A stretch of DNA of 64,000 nt from DASPTH01 sp046727575 (GCA_046727575.1 JBKPCV010000054.1:1-64000), one strand, 5' to 3'. Shown: positions 45,357 through 54,269, counted from the first letter of the stretch. Numbers and translations: made by a program. The notes: a model not told the origin generated them from the letters alone.

Positions 45357-46436
45357 TTACCCGTTGTGTTCCGTCATGAGCGCCACGAAGTCGTCGAAGA
45401 GGTAGCGCGCGTCGTGCGGACCGGGTCCGGCTTCGGGGTGGTACTGCACGGAATACGCGGACGCGCCTAGCACGCGCAAGCCTTCCAGCACGCCGTCGTT
45501 GAGGTTCACGTGCGTGCGCTCGACGCGGCCGGCCAGCGAGTCGGCGTCGACCGCGTAGTTGTGGTTCTGGCTCGTGATCTCAACCCTGCCGGTCGCCTCG
45601 TGCCGGACCGGATGATTGGCGCCGTGGTGCCCGAAGCGCAGCTTGTAGGTGCGGCCGCCGAGCGCGAGACCGAGGACGTGGTGGCCCATGCAGATGCCGA
45701 AAACCGGCACTTCGCCGACGAGCTGCGCGACCGCCTCGGCCGCGCCGGTGAGCGGCGCGGGGTCGCCCGGCCCGTTGGACAGGAAGACTCCATCGGGCTC
45801 GCGGGCCAGCACGTCGGCCGCGCCCGTCGACGCCGGGACCACTTCCACCCGGCAGCCTGCGCCCACCAGGTGCCGCAGGATCGTGCGCTTCACGCCGAAG
45901 TCGTACGCGACGACAAGGAACGGCGCGTCGGCGTCACCGATGCCGTACGGCTCCGGCGTGGTGACGGTCGCCACGAGGTCGACCCCGTCGGTGGAGCGCG
46001 CAGTGGCAGCAGCGGCTCGCACCGCGGCTTCGTCGGTGCCGAATGCGCCGGGTAGCGCGCCTTCGTCGCGCAGGTGACGTGTGAGACGTCGGGTGTCGAT
46101 GCCGGCGATGCCCGCGACGTTGTGCGCACGGAGCAGGCCATCGAGGGTGCGTTCGGCGCGCCAGTTGCTCGCGCGACGCGCGAGGTCACGGACGATCACG
46201 CCCGAGCAGAACGGGCGGCGGCTCTCGTCGTCGGCTTCGTTCACGCCGTAGTTGCCGATGTGCGGGTAGGTGAACGTGATGACCTGCCCCGCGTACGACG
46301 GATCGGTGATGATCTCCTGGTAGCCCGCGAGTGCGGTGTTGAACACGATCTCGCCGGTGGTGACCGGGGCGTCCGCACCGATCGCCTCGCCCTCGAAGGT
46401 GGCGCCGTCACTGAGGACGAGCAATGCGTCGGTCAT
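45357..46436 (-). CDS. carA: carbamoyl-phosphate synthase small subunit
   Basis: Glutaminase subunit delivering ammonia to CarB. The 359-residue protein has the N-terminal CPSase domain (TGEIVFNTALAGYQEIITDPS) and a class I amidotransferase domain with nucleophile Cys in VFGICMGHHVLGLALGG and His-Glu in QYHPEAGPGPHD. ATG 46436 has a GGGGAG Shine-Dalgarno that directly abuts one arm of a long inverted repeat (46451-46499). Confidence 0.97.
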   Translation of the reverse strand: MTDALLVLSDGATFEGEAIGADAPVTTGEIVFNTALAGYQEIITDPSYAGQVITFTYPHIGNYGVNEADDESRRPFCSGVIVRDLARRASNWRAERTLDGLLRAHNVAGIAGIDTRRLTRHLRDEGALPGAFGTDEAAVRAAAATARSTDGVDLVATVTTPEPYGIGDADAPFLVVAYDFGVKRTILRHLVGAGCRVEVVPASTGAADVLAREPDGVFLSNGPGDPAPLTGAAEAVAQLVGEVPVFGICMGHHVLGLALGGRTYKLRFGHHGANHPVRHEATGRVEITSQNHNYAVDADSLAGRVERTHVNLNDGVLEGLRVLGASAYSVQYHPEAGPGPHDARYLFDDFVALMTEHNG

Positions 46437-46450
46437 GAGCGACTCCCCGG

Positions 46451-46499
46451 ATTCATGGGCGCGTGAGGTCCGCTGAGCGAGAAAATCGCGCCCATGAAT
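46451..46499. repeat. perfect 13-bp inverted repeat in the pyrC-carA gap
   Basis: ATTCATGGGCGCG (46451-46463) and CGCGCCCATGAAT (46487-46499) are perfect reverse complements separated by 23 nt. The structure fills nearly the whole 76-nt gap between the pyrC stop and the carA start and ends 1-2 nt from the carA Shine-Dalgarno. There is no T-tract. It is unrelated in sequence to the type A and B repeats and occurs once in this window. Confidence 0.85.
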
Positions 46500-46512
46500 G
46501 CGCGCAGCCGGA

Positions 46513-47799
46513 TCATCGCTGCGCCTCGCCGTCGACGACGACGGGCTGGCCGCGCAGGATGGTGTGACGCACACGGCCGGTCAGCTTGCGGCCGGCGTAC
46601 GGCGTGTTGCGGGCCTTGCTGGCGAGACGTGACGGGTCGACCTCCCAGGTGGCGCCGCGATCGATGACGCACAGGTTGGCGACTTGGCCGGGCGCGATCG
46701 GCCGACCGTGGTGGCTGAGCCCGGCGATGGCGGCGGGGCGCCACGAGAGGAGTGCGAGCGCGTCCGCGAGCGCGAGCACGCCCGACTCGACGAGCTCGGT
46801 CAGCGTGAGCGCGAGCGCGGTCTCGAGCCCGAGCATCCCCGGCGGCGCCTCCTCGAACGGTCGCTCCTTCTGTTCCACGGGATGCGGTGCGTGGTCGGTG
46901 GCGATGGCGTCGATCGTGCCGTCGGCGAGGCCGCGTCTGATCGCGTCGACGTCCGCGGCCGTGCGCAGGGGTGGATGCACCTTGAACACGGGGTCGAAGG
47001 TCGCGCAGCACTCGTCGGTGAGCGTGAAGTGGTGAGGCGCGGCCTCGGCCGTCACCGCGACGCCGCGTGCCTTGGCGGCGCGCACCTGCTCGACCGCGCC
47101 CGCGGTCGACACGTGCAGGAAGTGCACACGCGCGCCGGTCAGCTCGGCGAGGATCAGGTCGCGTGCGACGATCACCTCCTCGGCGGCGGCGGGGCGACCC
47201 GGGATACCGAGCCGGCTCGACCACGCGCCTTCGTGCATGGCACCGCGGCCCGCGAGCTGCGCGTCTTCTGCGTGCTGGGCGACGACTGCGCCGGGCAGGG
47301 CGCGCGAGTATTCGAGCGCACGCCGCATGACGTCGGCGTTGGCAACACACGATCCGTCGTCGGTGAACACCCGGACGCCGAGGTCGTGCAACTCGCCCAT
47401 CGGCGCGAGGGCCTCCCCGGCACGCCCTTTCGTGATGCACCCGGACGACACGACGTTGCAGCACGCACGCTCCCCCGCCGCGAGCACCGACGCCACTACT
47501 GCGGGGTCGTCGAGCGGCGGTTCGGTGTTGGGCATCGCGACGACCGCGGTGAACCCTCCGAGCGCGGCGGCGCGGCTGCCGGTCGCGATGGTCTCAGCGT
47601 CCTCCATGCCCGGTTCGCGCAGGTGCACGTGCAGGTCGACGAGGCCCGGGGCGACGACGCAGCCCGCCGCGTCGAGCGTCTCGTCGCCCGAGAGCCGATG
47701 GCCGACCTCGACGACCCGGCCGCCGCGAACGAGCACGTCGGCGGTGCGCTCCCCGGCCGGATCGACGACCCGGCCGCCGCGGATCACGAGTTCCACCAC
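46513..47799 (-). CDS. pyrC: dihydroorotase
   Basis: Cyclises carbamoyl aspartate. The roughly 428-residue class I enzyme has the metal motif DLHVHLREPGMEDAE, the SGCITKG segment (position of the carbamylated Lys in class I), HVSTAGAVE and IATDHAPH. The start is ambiguous: GTG 47799 gives MVELVIRGGRVVD with GGGAG upstream; ATG 47826 would add nine residues from GAGCGA-rich sequence. Confidence 0.94.
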   Translation of the reverse strand: MVELVIRGGRVVDPAGERTADVLVRGGRVVEVGHRLSGDETLDAAGCVVAPGLVDLHVHLREPGMEDAETIATGSRAAALGGFTAVVAMPNTEPPLDDPAVVASVLAAGERACCNVVSSGCITKGRAGEALAPMGELHDLGVRVFTDDGSCVANADVMRRALEYSRALPGAVVAQHAEDAQLAGRGAMHEGAWSSRLGIPGRPAAAEEVIVARDLILAELTGARVHFLHVSTAGAVEQVRAAKARGVAVTAEAAPHHFTLTDECCATFDPVFKVHPPLRTAADVDAIRRGLADGTIDAIATDHAPHPVEQKERPFEEAPPGMLGLETALALTLTELVESGVLALADALALLSWRPAAIAGLSHHGRPIAPGQVANLCVIDRGATWEVDPSRLASKARNTPYAGRKLTGRVRHTILRGQPVVVDGEAQR

Positions 47800-47839
47800 C
47801 GTTGTTCCGCTCCCAGCTCGCTCCATCCGCTCCGTTCGC

Positions 47840-48763
47840 TCAGGCAAGCGCAACCCCCTGGCCGAGTAGCGAGTAGAGGACCGCCATGCGCACCGCGACA
47901 CCATTGGTCACCTGTTCGGTGATCAGCGACGCCGGCCCTTCGGCAACCTCCGCGGCGATCTCGACACCGCGGTTCATCGGTCCGGGGTGGAGGACGAACG
48001 CATCCTTGCGCAGTCGCGCCGCGCGCTCGACGGTCAGGCCGTAGCGCGCGGTGTACTCCCGGAGCGACGGGAACAACGATGCCGTCCGCCGCTCGTGTTG
48101 GATCCGGAGCAGGTAGACGACGTCGGTCTCGGGCAGCACGGCGTCGAGGTCGTGGCTCACCATCACAGGCCATCCGTCGAGCGACGGCGGCAGCAGCGTG
48201 GGCGGTGCGACCAGGGTGACCTGCGCACCGAGCGCGGCGAACGCGAGCGTGCCGCTGCGGGCCACGCGCGAGTGCAGGATGTCGCCGACGATTGCGATCC
48301 GGGCCCCGCTGAGGTCGGACTCGAGATGACGGCGCAACGTGAGCGCGTCGAGCAGCGCCTGCGTGGGATGCTCGTGGCACCCGTCACCGGCGTTCACGAC
48401 GCTCGCGTCCACCCAGTCCGCGGCCCGCCGGGGAGCGCCGGCCGCAGCGTGGCGGATGACCAGCGCGTCGATGCCCATCGCCTCGATCGTCTGCACCGTG
48501 TCGCGGAGGCTCTCGCCCTTCTGCACCGATGAGCTCCCGACCGAGAAGCTCATCACGTCGCACGACAGCCGCTTGGCCGCGGTCTCGAACGAGATGCGGG
48601 TGCGCGTCGAGTCCTCGAAGAAGAGCGACACGACGACCTTGCCCCGAAGCGCCGGCACCTTCGGGATGTCGCGCTGGGTCACTTCGAGGAAGTGCTCCGA
48701 GAGATCGAGCAGCTCCTCGATCTCGGCGCGGTCGAGGTCGGCGATCGACAGCAGGTGCTTCAT
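47840..48763 (-). CDS. pyrB: aspartate carbamoyltransferase catalytic subunit
   Basis: First committed pyrimidine step. The 307-residue protein has the carbamoyl phosphate site FFEDSTRTRISFE, the catalytic-His region DGCHEHPTQALLDA, KRLSC and VLHPGPMNRGVEI. No pyrI regulatory subunit follows. ATG 48763 overlaps the pyrR stop by 4 nt (ATGA). Confidence 0.97.
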   Translation of the reverse strand: MKHLLSIADLDRAEIEELLDLSEHFLEVTQRDIPKVPALRGKVVVSLFFEDSTRTRISFETAAKRLSCDVMSFSVGSSSVQKGESLRDTVQTIEAMGIDALVIRHAAAGAPRRAADWVDASVVNAGDGCHEHPTQALLDALTLRRHLESDLSGARIAIVGDILHSRVARSGTLAFAALGAQVTLVAPPTLLPPSLDGWPVMVSHDLDAVLPETDVVYLLRIQHERRTASLFPSLREYTARYGLTVERAARLRKDAFVLHPGPMNRGVEIAAEVAEGPASLITEQVTNGVAVRMAVLYSLLGQGVALA

Positions 48764-49416
48764 GCCTCGTCCTCTCCGGTCGCTCCGGTTACTCCGGTCC
48801 CCCCGCTCTCGGCCCACAGCTCGACCGAGTCGGGCACGCCGTCGACTTCCTCGAGCCGCACGCGGACGTCCTCGCCCACACGGGTCGGCAGGTTCTTCCC
48901 GACGAAGTCGGGGCGAATGGGCAGCTCCCGATGACCGCGGTCGATGAGGATCGCGAGCTGCACGGCACTCGGCCGCCCGAGCTCGGTGAGCGCGTCGAGC
49001 GCGGCGCGCACGGTACGCCCGGTGTAGAGCACGTCGTCGACGAGCACCACGACCCTGCCGGTGACGTCGACCGGGATCTCCGTGGGCCCGAGGGGCTGGA
49101 CGGCGCGCAGCCCGATGTCGTCGCGGAAGAAGGCGACGTCGAGCGCACCGACCGGCACGACCGTGTGCTCGAAGTCCTCGATCGCGCTCGCGAGTCGGCG
49201 GGCGATGGCGAGCCCGCGCGTGTAGAGGCCGACGAGCACCACGTCGTCCGCGCCGTGGTTGCGCTCGACGATCTCGTGGGCGATGCGGGTGTGGGCGCGG
49301 CGGAGGTCGGCGGCGTCGAACACCCCGGATCGGAAAACAAAAGAACCGCCTCCCGGCTCGTGGCCAGGGGCGGTTGCAGCTGGCTTCCACTGTCCGGCGC
49401 GGGACGCGGCGGTCAT
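48760..49416 (-). CDS. pyrR: PyrR, pyrimidine operon RNA-binding regulator / UPRTase
   Basis: Type I phosphoribosyltransferase fold with the PRPP loop VVVLVDDVLYTGRTVRAALDA... and IDRGHRELPIRPDFVGK. In Bacillus and mycobacteria PyrR binds pyr leader RNA with UMP. The ATG at 49416 has a strong GGAGGAG Shine-Dalgarno and adds about 31 residues before the conserved core; GTG 49323 would start at the core (VFDAADLRRAHTRIAHE) but has no Shine-Dalgarno. With the long start, an intrinsic terminator (49333-49375) lies within codons 14-28. First gene of the pyr operon. Confidence 0.93.
   Translation of the reverse strand: MTAASRAGQWKPAATAPGHEPGGGSFVFRSGVFDAADLRRAHTRIAHEIVERNHGADDVVLVGLYTRGLAIARRLASAIEDFEHTVVPVGALDVAFFRDDIGLRAVQPLGPTEIPVDVTGRVVVLVDDVLYTGRTVRAALDALTELGRPSAVQLAILIDRGHRELPIRPDFVGKNLPTRVGEDVRVRLEEVDGVPDSVELWAESGGTGVTGATGEDEA
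49333..49375 (-). terminator. intrinsic terminator/attenuator at the start of pyrR
   Basis: On the minus strand AACCGCC (49375-49369) pairs with GGCGGTT (49350-49344), extended by CC/GG and GGC/GCC pairs inside, and is followed by CTTTTGTTTTCC (49343-49332). This is the classic intrinsic terminator shape, placed after the PyrR-binding sequence and before the conserved PyrR core. Confidence 0.75.
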
Positions 49417-49434
49417 GCAGTGCTCCTCCGTAGG

Positions 49435-49448
49435 AGCCTCACAGGACT
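49435..49448 (-). promoter_or_regulatory. PyrR-binding RNA element
   Basis: The minus-strand sequence AGTCCTGTGAGGCT (49448-49435) matches the PyrR-binding consensus ARUCCNGNGAGGYU at every defined position. Its 3' part continues into GCTCC-TAC-GGAGGAGC, so CUCC of the site region can pair with the pyrR Shine-Dalgarno (GGAGG). A weak -10 candidate TAGCCT lies at 49473-49468. Confidence 0.82.
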
Positions 49449-49543
49449 CCCTTCACGGTCGCGGCCCAGGCTACCCGCGACGGCGGGCGTATGGGAGCAT
49501 CAACGGCACGATCGGAGCGAACACGGCAGAAAAGAGGACGCCC

Positions 49544-50027
49544 ATGGCCCTCGCAGATGCGCTCGACCACTACTTCGACGCGTGGAATGCGCGCGACGGC
49601 GATGCCGTGGTGGCGGCGTTGACCGTCGACGGCACCTATGAAGACCCCACGACCGGCGGACCGCTCAATGGTGACGCGCTCGCTGCCAACGTTGCCGGCC
49701 TCGTCGCGGGTTTCCCGGACTTGCGCGGAGGCGACGGAGAAGATCGTCGTCGAGCAGCTCGAGAACGCGGCGTACTTGGGCTCCTGCTTCGCAACGGTGG
49801 GGAAACGCAACTGGACCTTCTCGGCATGGGAGAGCGTGGAGGCGCTCGAGACGGCGCTCGGCGGCGGCGCACACGCGCAGGCGCAGCGGCGGATCCGCGA
49901 GGGTGGCCTGGGCGAGGACGCGCACGGCCTCACGAGCATCTGGCAGCCGGTGCGGCTCAACAACTTCGTGTGCCCCGCCGAAGGCGGCTCGGTCGACCTG
50001 TCCGAGCTCGACGGCCAGTGGCTCTGA
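49544..50027 (+). pseudogene. decayed SnoaL-like gene fused out of frame to an unrelated tail
   Basis: From ATG 49544 (AGAGGA Shine-Dalgarno) the frame encodes a SnoaL/NTF2-like N-terminal half (DALDHYFDAWNARDGDAVVAAL through VAGFPDL). At about 49720-49735 coding sense moves to another frame (EATEKIVVEQLENAAYLGS, NWTFSAWESVEALETAL, SIWQPVRLNNFVCP) that ends at 50027. The second part does not look like the missing half of SnoaL, so an internal deletion joining two genes plus a frame change is more likely than one base error. I do not recognise the tail with confidence. Confidence 0.55.
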
Positions 50028-50031
50028 GCCG

Positions 50032-52332
50032 GTGGCTGTAGGCGAACGCCTCGCGCGGGTCGAGGACCCGCGGCTGCTCACCGGGCGCGGGCGCTTCGTC
50101 GACGATCTCCAGCGCCCCGGCCTGCTGCATGCCGCGTTCGTCCGCAGCCATCTCGCGCACGGCCGGATCCGGTCCATCGAGGCCGACGCCGCGCGCGACA
50201 CAGCCGGGGTCGCGCTCGTACTGACCGCCGCCGACCTCGACGGCGTCGTCGGCGCACTGCGACCTTTCGCCCCGCCCGGGCTCGCCGCGCCCGCATACTC
50301 CGCCTTGGCCGACGGCAGGGTGCGGTGCGTCGGCGAGCCGATCGCGATCGTGATCGCAGAGAGCCGCGCGGTCGCCGAGGACGCGTGTGAGCTCGTCGCA
50401 GTGGACATCGCCGACCTGACTCCCGTGACGACGGTAGCCGAAGCCCTCGACGCGGAACGGCCCGCGTTGTTCGACGAGCTCGGCACGAACGTGCTGTACC
50501 GCACTTCGCACGAGTACGGCGACGTCGACGACGCCTTCTCGCGCGCCGATCGCGTGGTGACGGCACGCTTGACGCAGCAGCGGATGGCGAACGTGCCGAT
50601 CGAGGGGCGTGCGTGCCTCGCGGAGTACGACGTCGCGACCGGCGACCTCGTGATCGACATCGCGCACCAGAACCCGCACGCGGTCCGCGAGGCGGTCGCA
50701 CAGCTCCTCGACGTTCCTCGCGACCGCGTGACGGTGCGCTGCGGCGACATCGGCGGTTCCTTCGGACAGAAGGCCTACACGAGCCGTGAGGAGCTGGTCC
50801 TCTGCGCAGCGGCGCGCATGCTCGGTCGGCCGGTCAAGTGGATCGAGGATCGATCGGAGAACCTGCTGGCAGCGGGGCACGCGCGCGACGACCATCTCGA
50901 GGCCGAGCTCGCGGTCACGAGCGACGGCGCGATCCTCGGCGCGCGGGTCCGCATGATCGTGAACGCGGGCGCGTACCAGACCACGTCGGTGCCGCCGTCG
51001 ATCTACCTCGACCTCGTGCGGGTGCTGTTTCCGAACGCGTATCGCATCGAGAACTTCGCGTTCGAGGGGACGGTCGTCGCGACGAACACCGCGACCTACA
51101 TCGCGTTCCGAGGACCGTGGGAGTCGGAGAGCTGGGTCCGCGAACGCATGATCGACCTTGTGGCGCGGGAGCTGGGTCTGGAGCCGGCGTCGGTGCGACA
51201 GCGCAACCTCGTCACCCGCGTCGAGCAGCCGACGCGGATGGTGACCGGGCCGACCATCGATCACATGACTGCGCACGAGACGTTCGAACGCGCGTGCGAG
51301 CTCGCCGACATCCCGGCGTTCCGCCGCGCCCAGGCGGAGGCACGTGCACACGGCCGTCATCTCGGCTTCGGCATGTGCGTGTTCGCGGAGGCGGCGCCCG
51401 GGCCCCCCGACTACAGCGAGGCACTCGGCGCGGGATCGTCGTCGCGGTCCGCGCAGGAAGCGTGGGCGCGCCTCGAGGCGGACGGCACCGTCACCGTGTT
51501 CACCAGCCAACAGCCGCACGGGCAGGGCCACGAGACGACGCTGGCGCAACTCGCGGCCGACGGGCTCGGGCTGCCGGTCGACCAGGCGCGCGTCGTGCAT
51601 GGCGACACTGCGCACACGCCGTTCAACGCCATCGGTACCGGTGGCAGCCGTGCGGCGACGCTGGCGAGCGGCGCCGTCGTCGGCGCGGTCGAGACACTGC
51701 GCGCGCGGATCGCGGAGGAGTTCGCGGGCAGGCACGAGCTCGACGCCCGCGACGTCGAGGTGAGCGGTGGCCGCGTGTACGCGCGCGGCGTGCCGTCGTC
51801 GGCCTGGAGCCTTGCGCGGGTGGCGGCCGAGGCCGACGGCGCGCTGGAGGCGACTCACGACTATGCGATCCCCGACGGCGGCTGGACCCAGGCGACCCAC
51901 TGCTGCTGGGTCGAGGTCGAGGCCGCGACCGGCATCGTCACCATCACCCGGTACGTGGTGGTCGAGGACTGCGGCCGCATGATCAACCCTACGATCGTCG
52001 ATGGCCAGATCAGCGGCGGTGTCGCGCAGGGGCTCGCGACCGTGCTGCTCGAGAGCGTCGTGTACGACGAATCGGGCCAGCTCCGCACCAGCACACTGCT
52101 CGACTATCTCCTTCCGACCGCTGCCGAGATCCCGGACATCGAGATCGAGCACCTCGCCTCTCCCCCGCAGGGCCCGATCGATTTCCGCGGCGTCGGCGAG
52201 AGCGGCGCGATCGGAGCGCCCGCGGCACTCACCAACGCGATCGCGGACGCGCTCGCGCCGTTCGGCGTGACGGTGACGCACAAGCATCTCCCGCCCGACC
52301 GCATTCTCGCGTTGATCCGCGGAGACGCGTGA
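50032..52332 (+). CDS. xanthine dehydrogenase/CoxL family molybdenum-binding subunit
   Basis: A 766-residue large subunit of a molybdenum hydroxylase. The N-terminal domain begins VGERLARVEDPRLLTGRGRFVDD; molybdopterin-site segments include GGSFGQKAY, AFRGPWESES, QPHGQGHETT and GTGGSRAA, and the catalytic Glu is in GVGESGAIGAP near the C-terminus. The FAD and [2Fe-2S] subunits that normally accompany it are not adjacent. GTG 50032 has no clear Shine-Dalgarno. Its stop overlaps the next start (TGATG). The substrate is unknown; the AFRGPWES loop differs from the true CO dehydrogenase AYXCSFR loop. Confidence 0.88.
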   Translation: MAVGERLARVEDPRLLTGRGRFVDDLQRPGLLHAAFVRSHLAHGRIRSIEADAARDTAGVALVLTAADLDGVVGALRPFAPPGLAAPAYSALADGRVRCVGEPIAIVIAESRAVAEDACELVAVDIADLTPVTTVAEALDAERPALFDELGTNVLYRTSHEYGDVDDAFSRADRVVTARLTQQRMANVPIEGRACLAEYDVATGDLVIDIAHQNPHAVREAVAQLLDVPRDRVTVRCGDIGGSFGQKAYTSREELVLCAAARMLGRPVKWIEDRSENLLAAGHARDDHLEAELAVTSDGAILGARVRMIVNAGAYQTTSVPPSIYLDLVRVLFPNAYRIENFAFEGTVVATNTATYIAFRGPWESESWVRERMIDLVARELGLEPASVRQRNLVTRVEQPTRMVTGPTIDHMTAHETFERACELADIPAFRRAQAEARAHGRHLGFGMCVFAEAAPGPPDYSEALGAGSSSRSAQEAWARLEADGTVTVFTSQQPHGQGHETTLAQLAADGLGLPVDQARVVHGDTAHTPFNAIGTGGSRAATLASGAVVGAVETLRARIAEEFAGRHELDARDVEVSGGRVYARGVPSSAWSLARVAAEADGALEATHDYAIPDGGWTQATHCCWVEVEAATGIVTITRYVVVEDCGRMINPTIVDGQISGGVAQGLATVLLESVVYDESGQLRTSTLLDYLLPTAAEIPDIEIEHLASPPQGPIDFRGVGESGAIGAPAALTNAIADALAPFGVTVTHKHLPPDRILALIRGDA

Positions 52333-54269
52333 TGCCCGACGATGCCGCCCCGCTCTGGACGCCCACGCCCGAGCGTGCCGACGCCACCCGGCTCGCGGCC
52401 TTCCGTCGCCGTGCGGGCTTGGCCGACTACGAAGCGCTGCACGAGTGGTCGGTTGACGCGGGCGCGGAGTTCTGGCCACTCGTATGGACCGACTGCGGCA
52501 TCCTCGGCGACCCCGGTGCACGAGTGATCGAGCACGGCGACCACTTCTGGGAGACGCGCTTCTTCCCGGACGCGCACCTCTCGGTCGCGGAGAACTTACT
52601 GGCGACGCGTTCCGGTGTGGATCCCGACGACGACGCGATCGTCGCGCTCGACGAAGAGGGCACCCGGACCGTCCGCTCGTGGGCATCGTTGACCTCCGAA
52701 GTGGGTGCGGCGGCGGCCGCGCTGCGCACGCACGGCGTTCGTCCTGGCGACCGCGTCGTCGCATGGTTGCCCAACGCGACCGAGGCGGTCGTGGTGATGC
52801 TCGCGGCGGCTTCGATCGGTGCCGTCTTCTCGTCGACGTCGCCCGACTTCGGGACCCGCGGTGTGCTCGACCGGTTCGGCCAGATCGAACCCGTCGTGCT
52901 CGTCGCCGCCGACAGCTACGCCTACGGCGGCAGACGCTTCGATTGTCTCGAGCGCCTCGCCGAGATCGGCGCGGGGCTGCCGACGCTCCGGGCGACGGTC
53001 GTGGTGGGTGACGCGCCCCAGGGCACCATCCCCTGGGACGACTTCCTCGCACCGCATCGCGGCACGCCGGTGCCACGCGAGCGGTTCGCGTTCGACCACC
53101 CGTGGTACGTGCTGTATTCCTCGGGCACCACCGGAGTTCCGAAGTGCATCGTGCACCGCGCCGGGGGCGTGCTGCTCCAGCACGTGAAGGAGCACCAGCT
53201 CCATTGCGACGTCCGACCCGGCGACCGGATCCTCTACTTCACGACCACCGGTTGGATGATGTGGAACTGGCTGATCAGCACGCTCGCGTCCGGCGCGACC
53301 GCGGTGCTCTACGACGGCTCACCGTTCTACCCCGGACCGGAGGCGCTGTTCGACGTGGCCGAGGCAGACCGGATCACGCTCCTCGGCGTGTCCGCCAAGT
53401 TCATCGACACGGTCGGCAAGGCGGGCGTCGAGCCGCGACGGACACACGACCTCGAGCCGCTGCGCACGATCTGCTCCACGGGCTCGGCCCTCTCGCCCGA
53501 GGGGTTCCGCGTCGTGTACGAGCGTGTGAAGCGCGACGTGCACCTCGCGTCGATCTCCGGCGGTACCGACCTGTGCGGCTGCCTGGTCGGTGGCGATCCC
53601 ACGGGGCCGGTCTACGCCGGCGAGCTCCAGCGGCCGGCACTCGGCCTGGCCACCGACGTCGCCGACGCCGAAGGCGGAAGCCTTCGCGACTCTCCTGGTG
53701 TCGCCGGCGAGCTGGTGTGCCGTGCACCGTTCCCGTCGATGCCGCTCGGTTTCTGGAACGACACGGACGGTTCCCGCTACCACGCGGCGTACTTCGACCG
53801 CTTCCCCGAGACGTGGTGGCACGGAGACTTCGCGTCGTGGACCGTGCACAGCGGCATGGTCATCCTCGGACGCAGCGACGCCACGCTGAACCCGGGGGGT
53901 GTGCGCATCGGAACCGCCGAGGTCTACCGCGTCGTGGAGGCGATGCCGACGGTGCTCGAGGCGCTGGCCTTCGGTCAGGACCGGGACGGCGACGTGCGCG
54001 TCGTGCTGCTCGTGCAGCTGGCGCCTGGTGCGCAGTTGACCGACGAGCTGCAGGCCGAGATCCGCGCCCGCATCCGGACGGAGTGCTCACCGCGTCACGT
54101 TCCGGCCGTGATCGCTGCGGTCGACGACCTGCCGAGGACCCGGAGCAACAAGCTCGTGGAACTGGCGGTGGCCGACGCGGTCCACGGGCGACCGGTGCGG
54201 AACCGCGAAGCGCTCGCCAATCCCGAGGCGATCGACGCGATCGTCCGCTTGCCCGAGCTGGCGCAGTAG
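52332..54269 (+). CDS. acetoacetyl-CoA synthetase (acetoacetate-CoA ligase)
   Basis: A 645-residue ANL-family adenylating enzyme. The P-loop is VLYSSGTTGVPKCIVH, then TTTGWMMWNWLIS, STGSALSPEGF, SGGTDLCG, and the C-terminal subdomain with LPRTRSNKLVEL supplying the catalytic Lys region. The N-terminal pattern (DYEALHEWSVDAGAEFWPLVW) is the acetoacetyl-CoA synthetase subgroup rather than acetyl-CoA synthetase. It is translationally coupled to the molybdenum subunit, suggesting the product of that enzyme, or a downstream acid, is activated here. Confidence 0.9.
   Translation: MPDDAAPLWTPTPERADATRLAAFRRRAGLADYEALHEWSVDAGAEFWPLVWTDCGILGDPGARVIEHGDHFWETRFFPDAHLSVAENLLATRSGVDPDDDAIVALDEEGTRTVRSWASLTSEVGAAAAALRTHGVRPGDRVVAWLPNATEAVVVMLAAASIGAVFSSTSPDFGTRGVLDRFGQIEPVVLVAADSYAYGGRRFDCLERLAEIGAGLPTLRATVVVGDAPQGTIPWDDFLAPHRGTPVPRERFAFDHPWYVLYSSGTTGVPKCIVHRAGGVLLQHVKEHQLHCDVRPGDRILYFTTTGWMMWNWLISTLASGATAVLYDGSPFYPGPEALFDVAEADRITLLGVSAKFIDTVGKAGVEPRRTHDLEPLRTICSTGSALSPEGFRVVYERVKRDVHLASISGGTDLCGCLVGGDPTGPVYAGELQRPALGLATDVADAEGGSLRDSPGVAGELVCRAPFPSMPLGFWNDTDGSRYHAAYFDRFPETWWHGDFASWTVHSGMVILGRSDATLNPGGVRIGTAEVYRVVEAMPTVLEALAFGQDRDGDVRVVLLVQLAPGAQLTDELQAEIRARIRTECSPRHVPAVIAAVDDLPRTRSNKLVELAVADAVHGRPVRNREALANPEAIDAIVRLPELAQ

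Noticed and set aside
47807..47850. Repeat element at the pyrB-pyrC junction
   Set aside because: GAGCGA/GCTCGCTCC-like sequence but no hairpin core; probably composition plus coding constraint.
49638..50027. Independent gene of 129 codons
   Set aside because: Its first 30 codons are the out-of-frame SnoaL sequence; only the later part looks coding, so it was treated as part of a decayed chimera.
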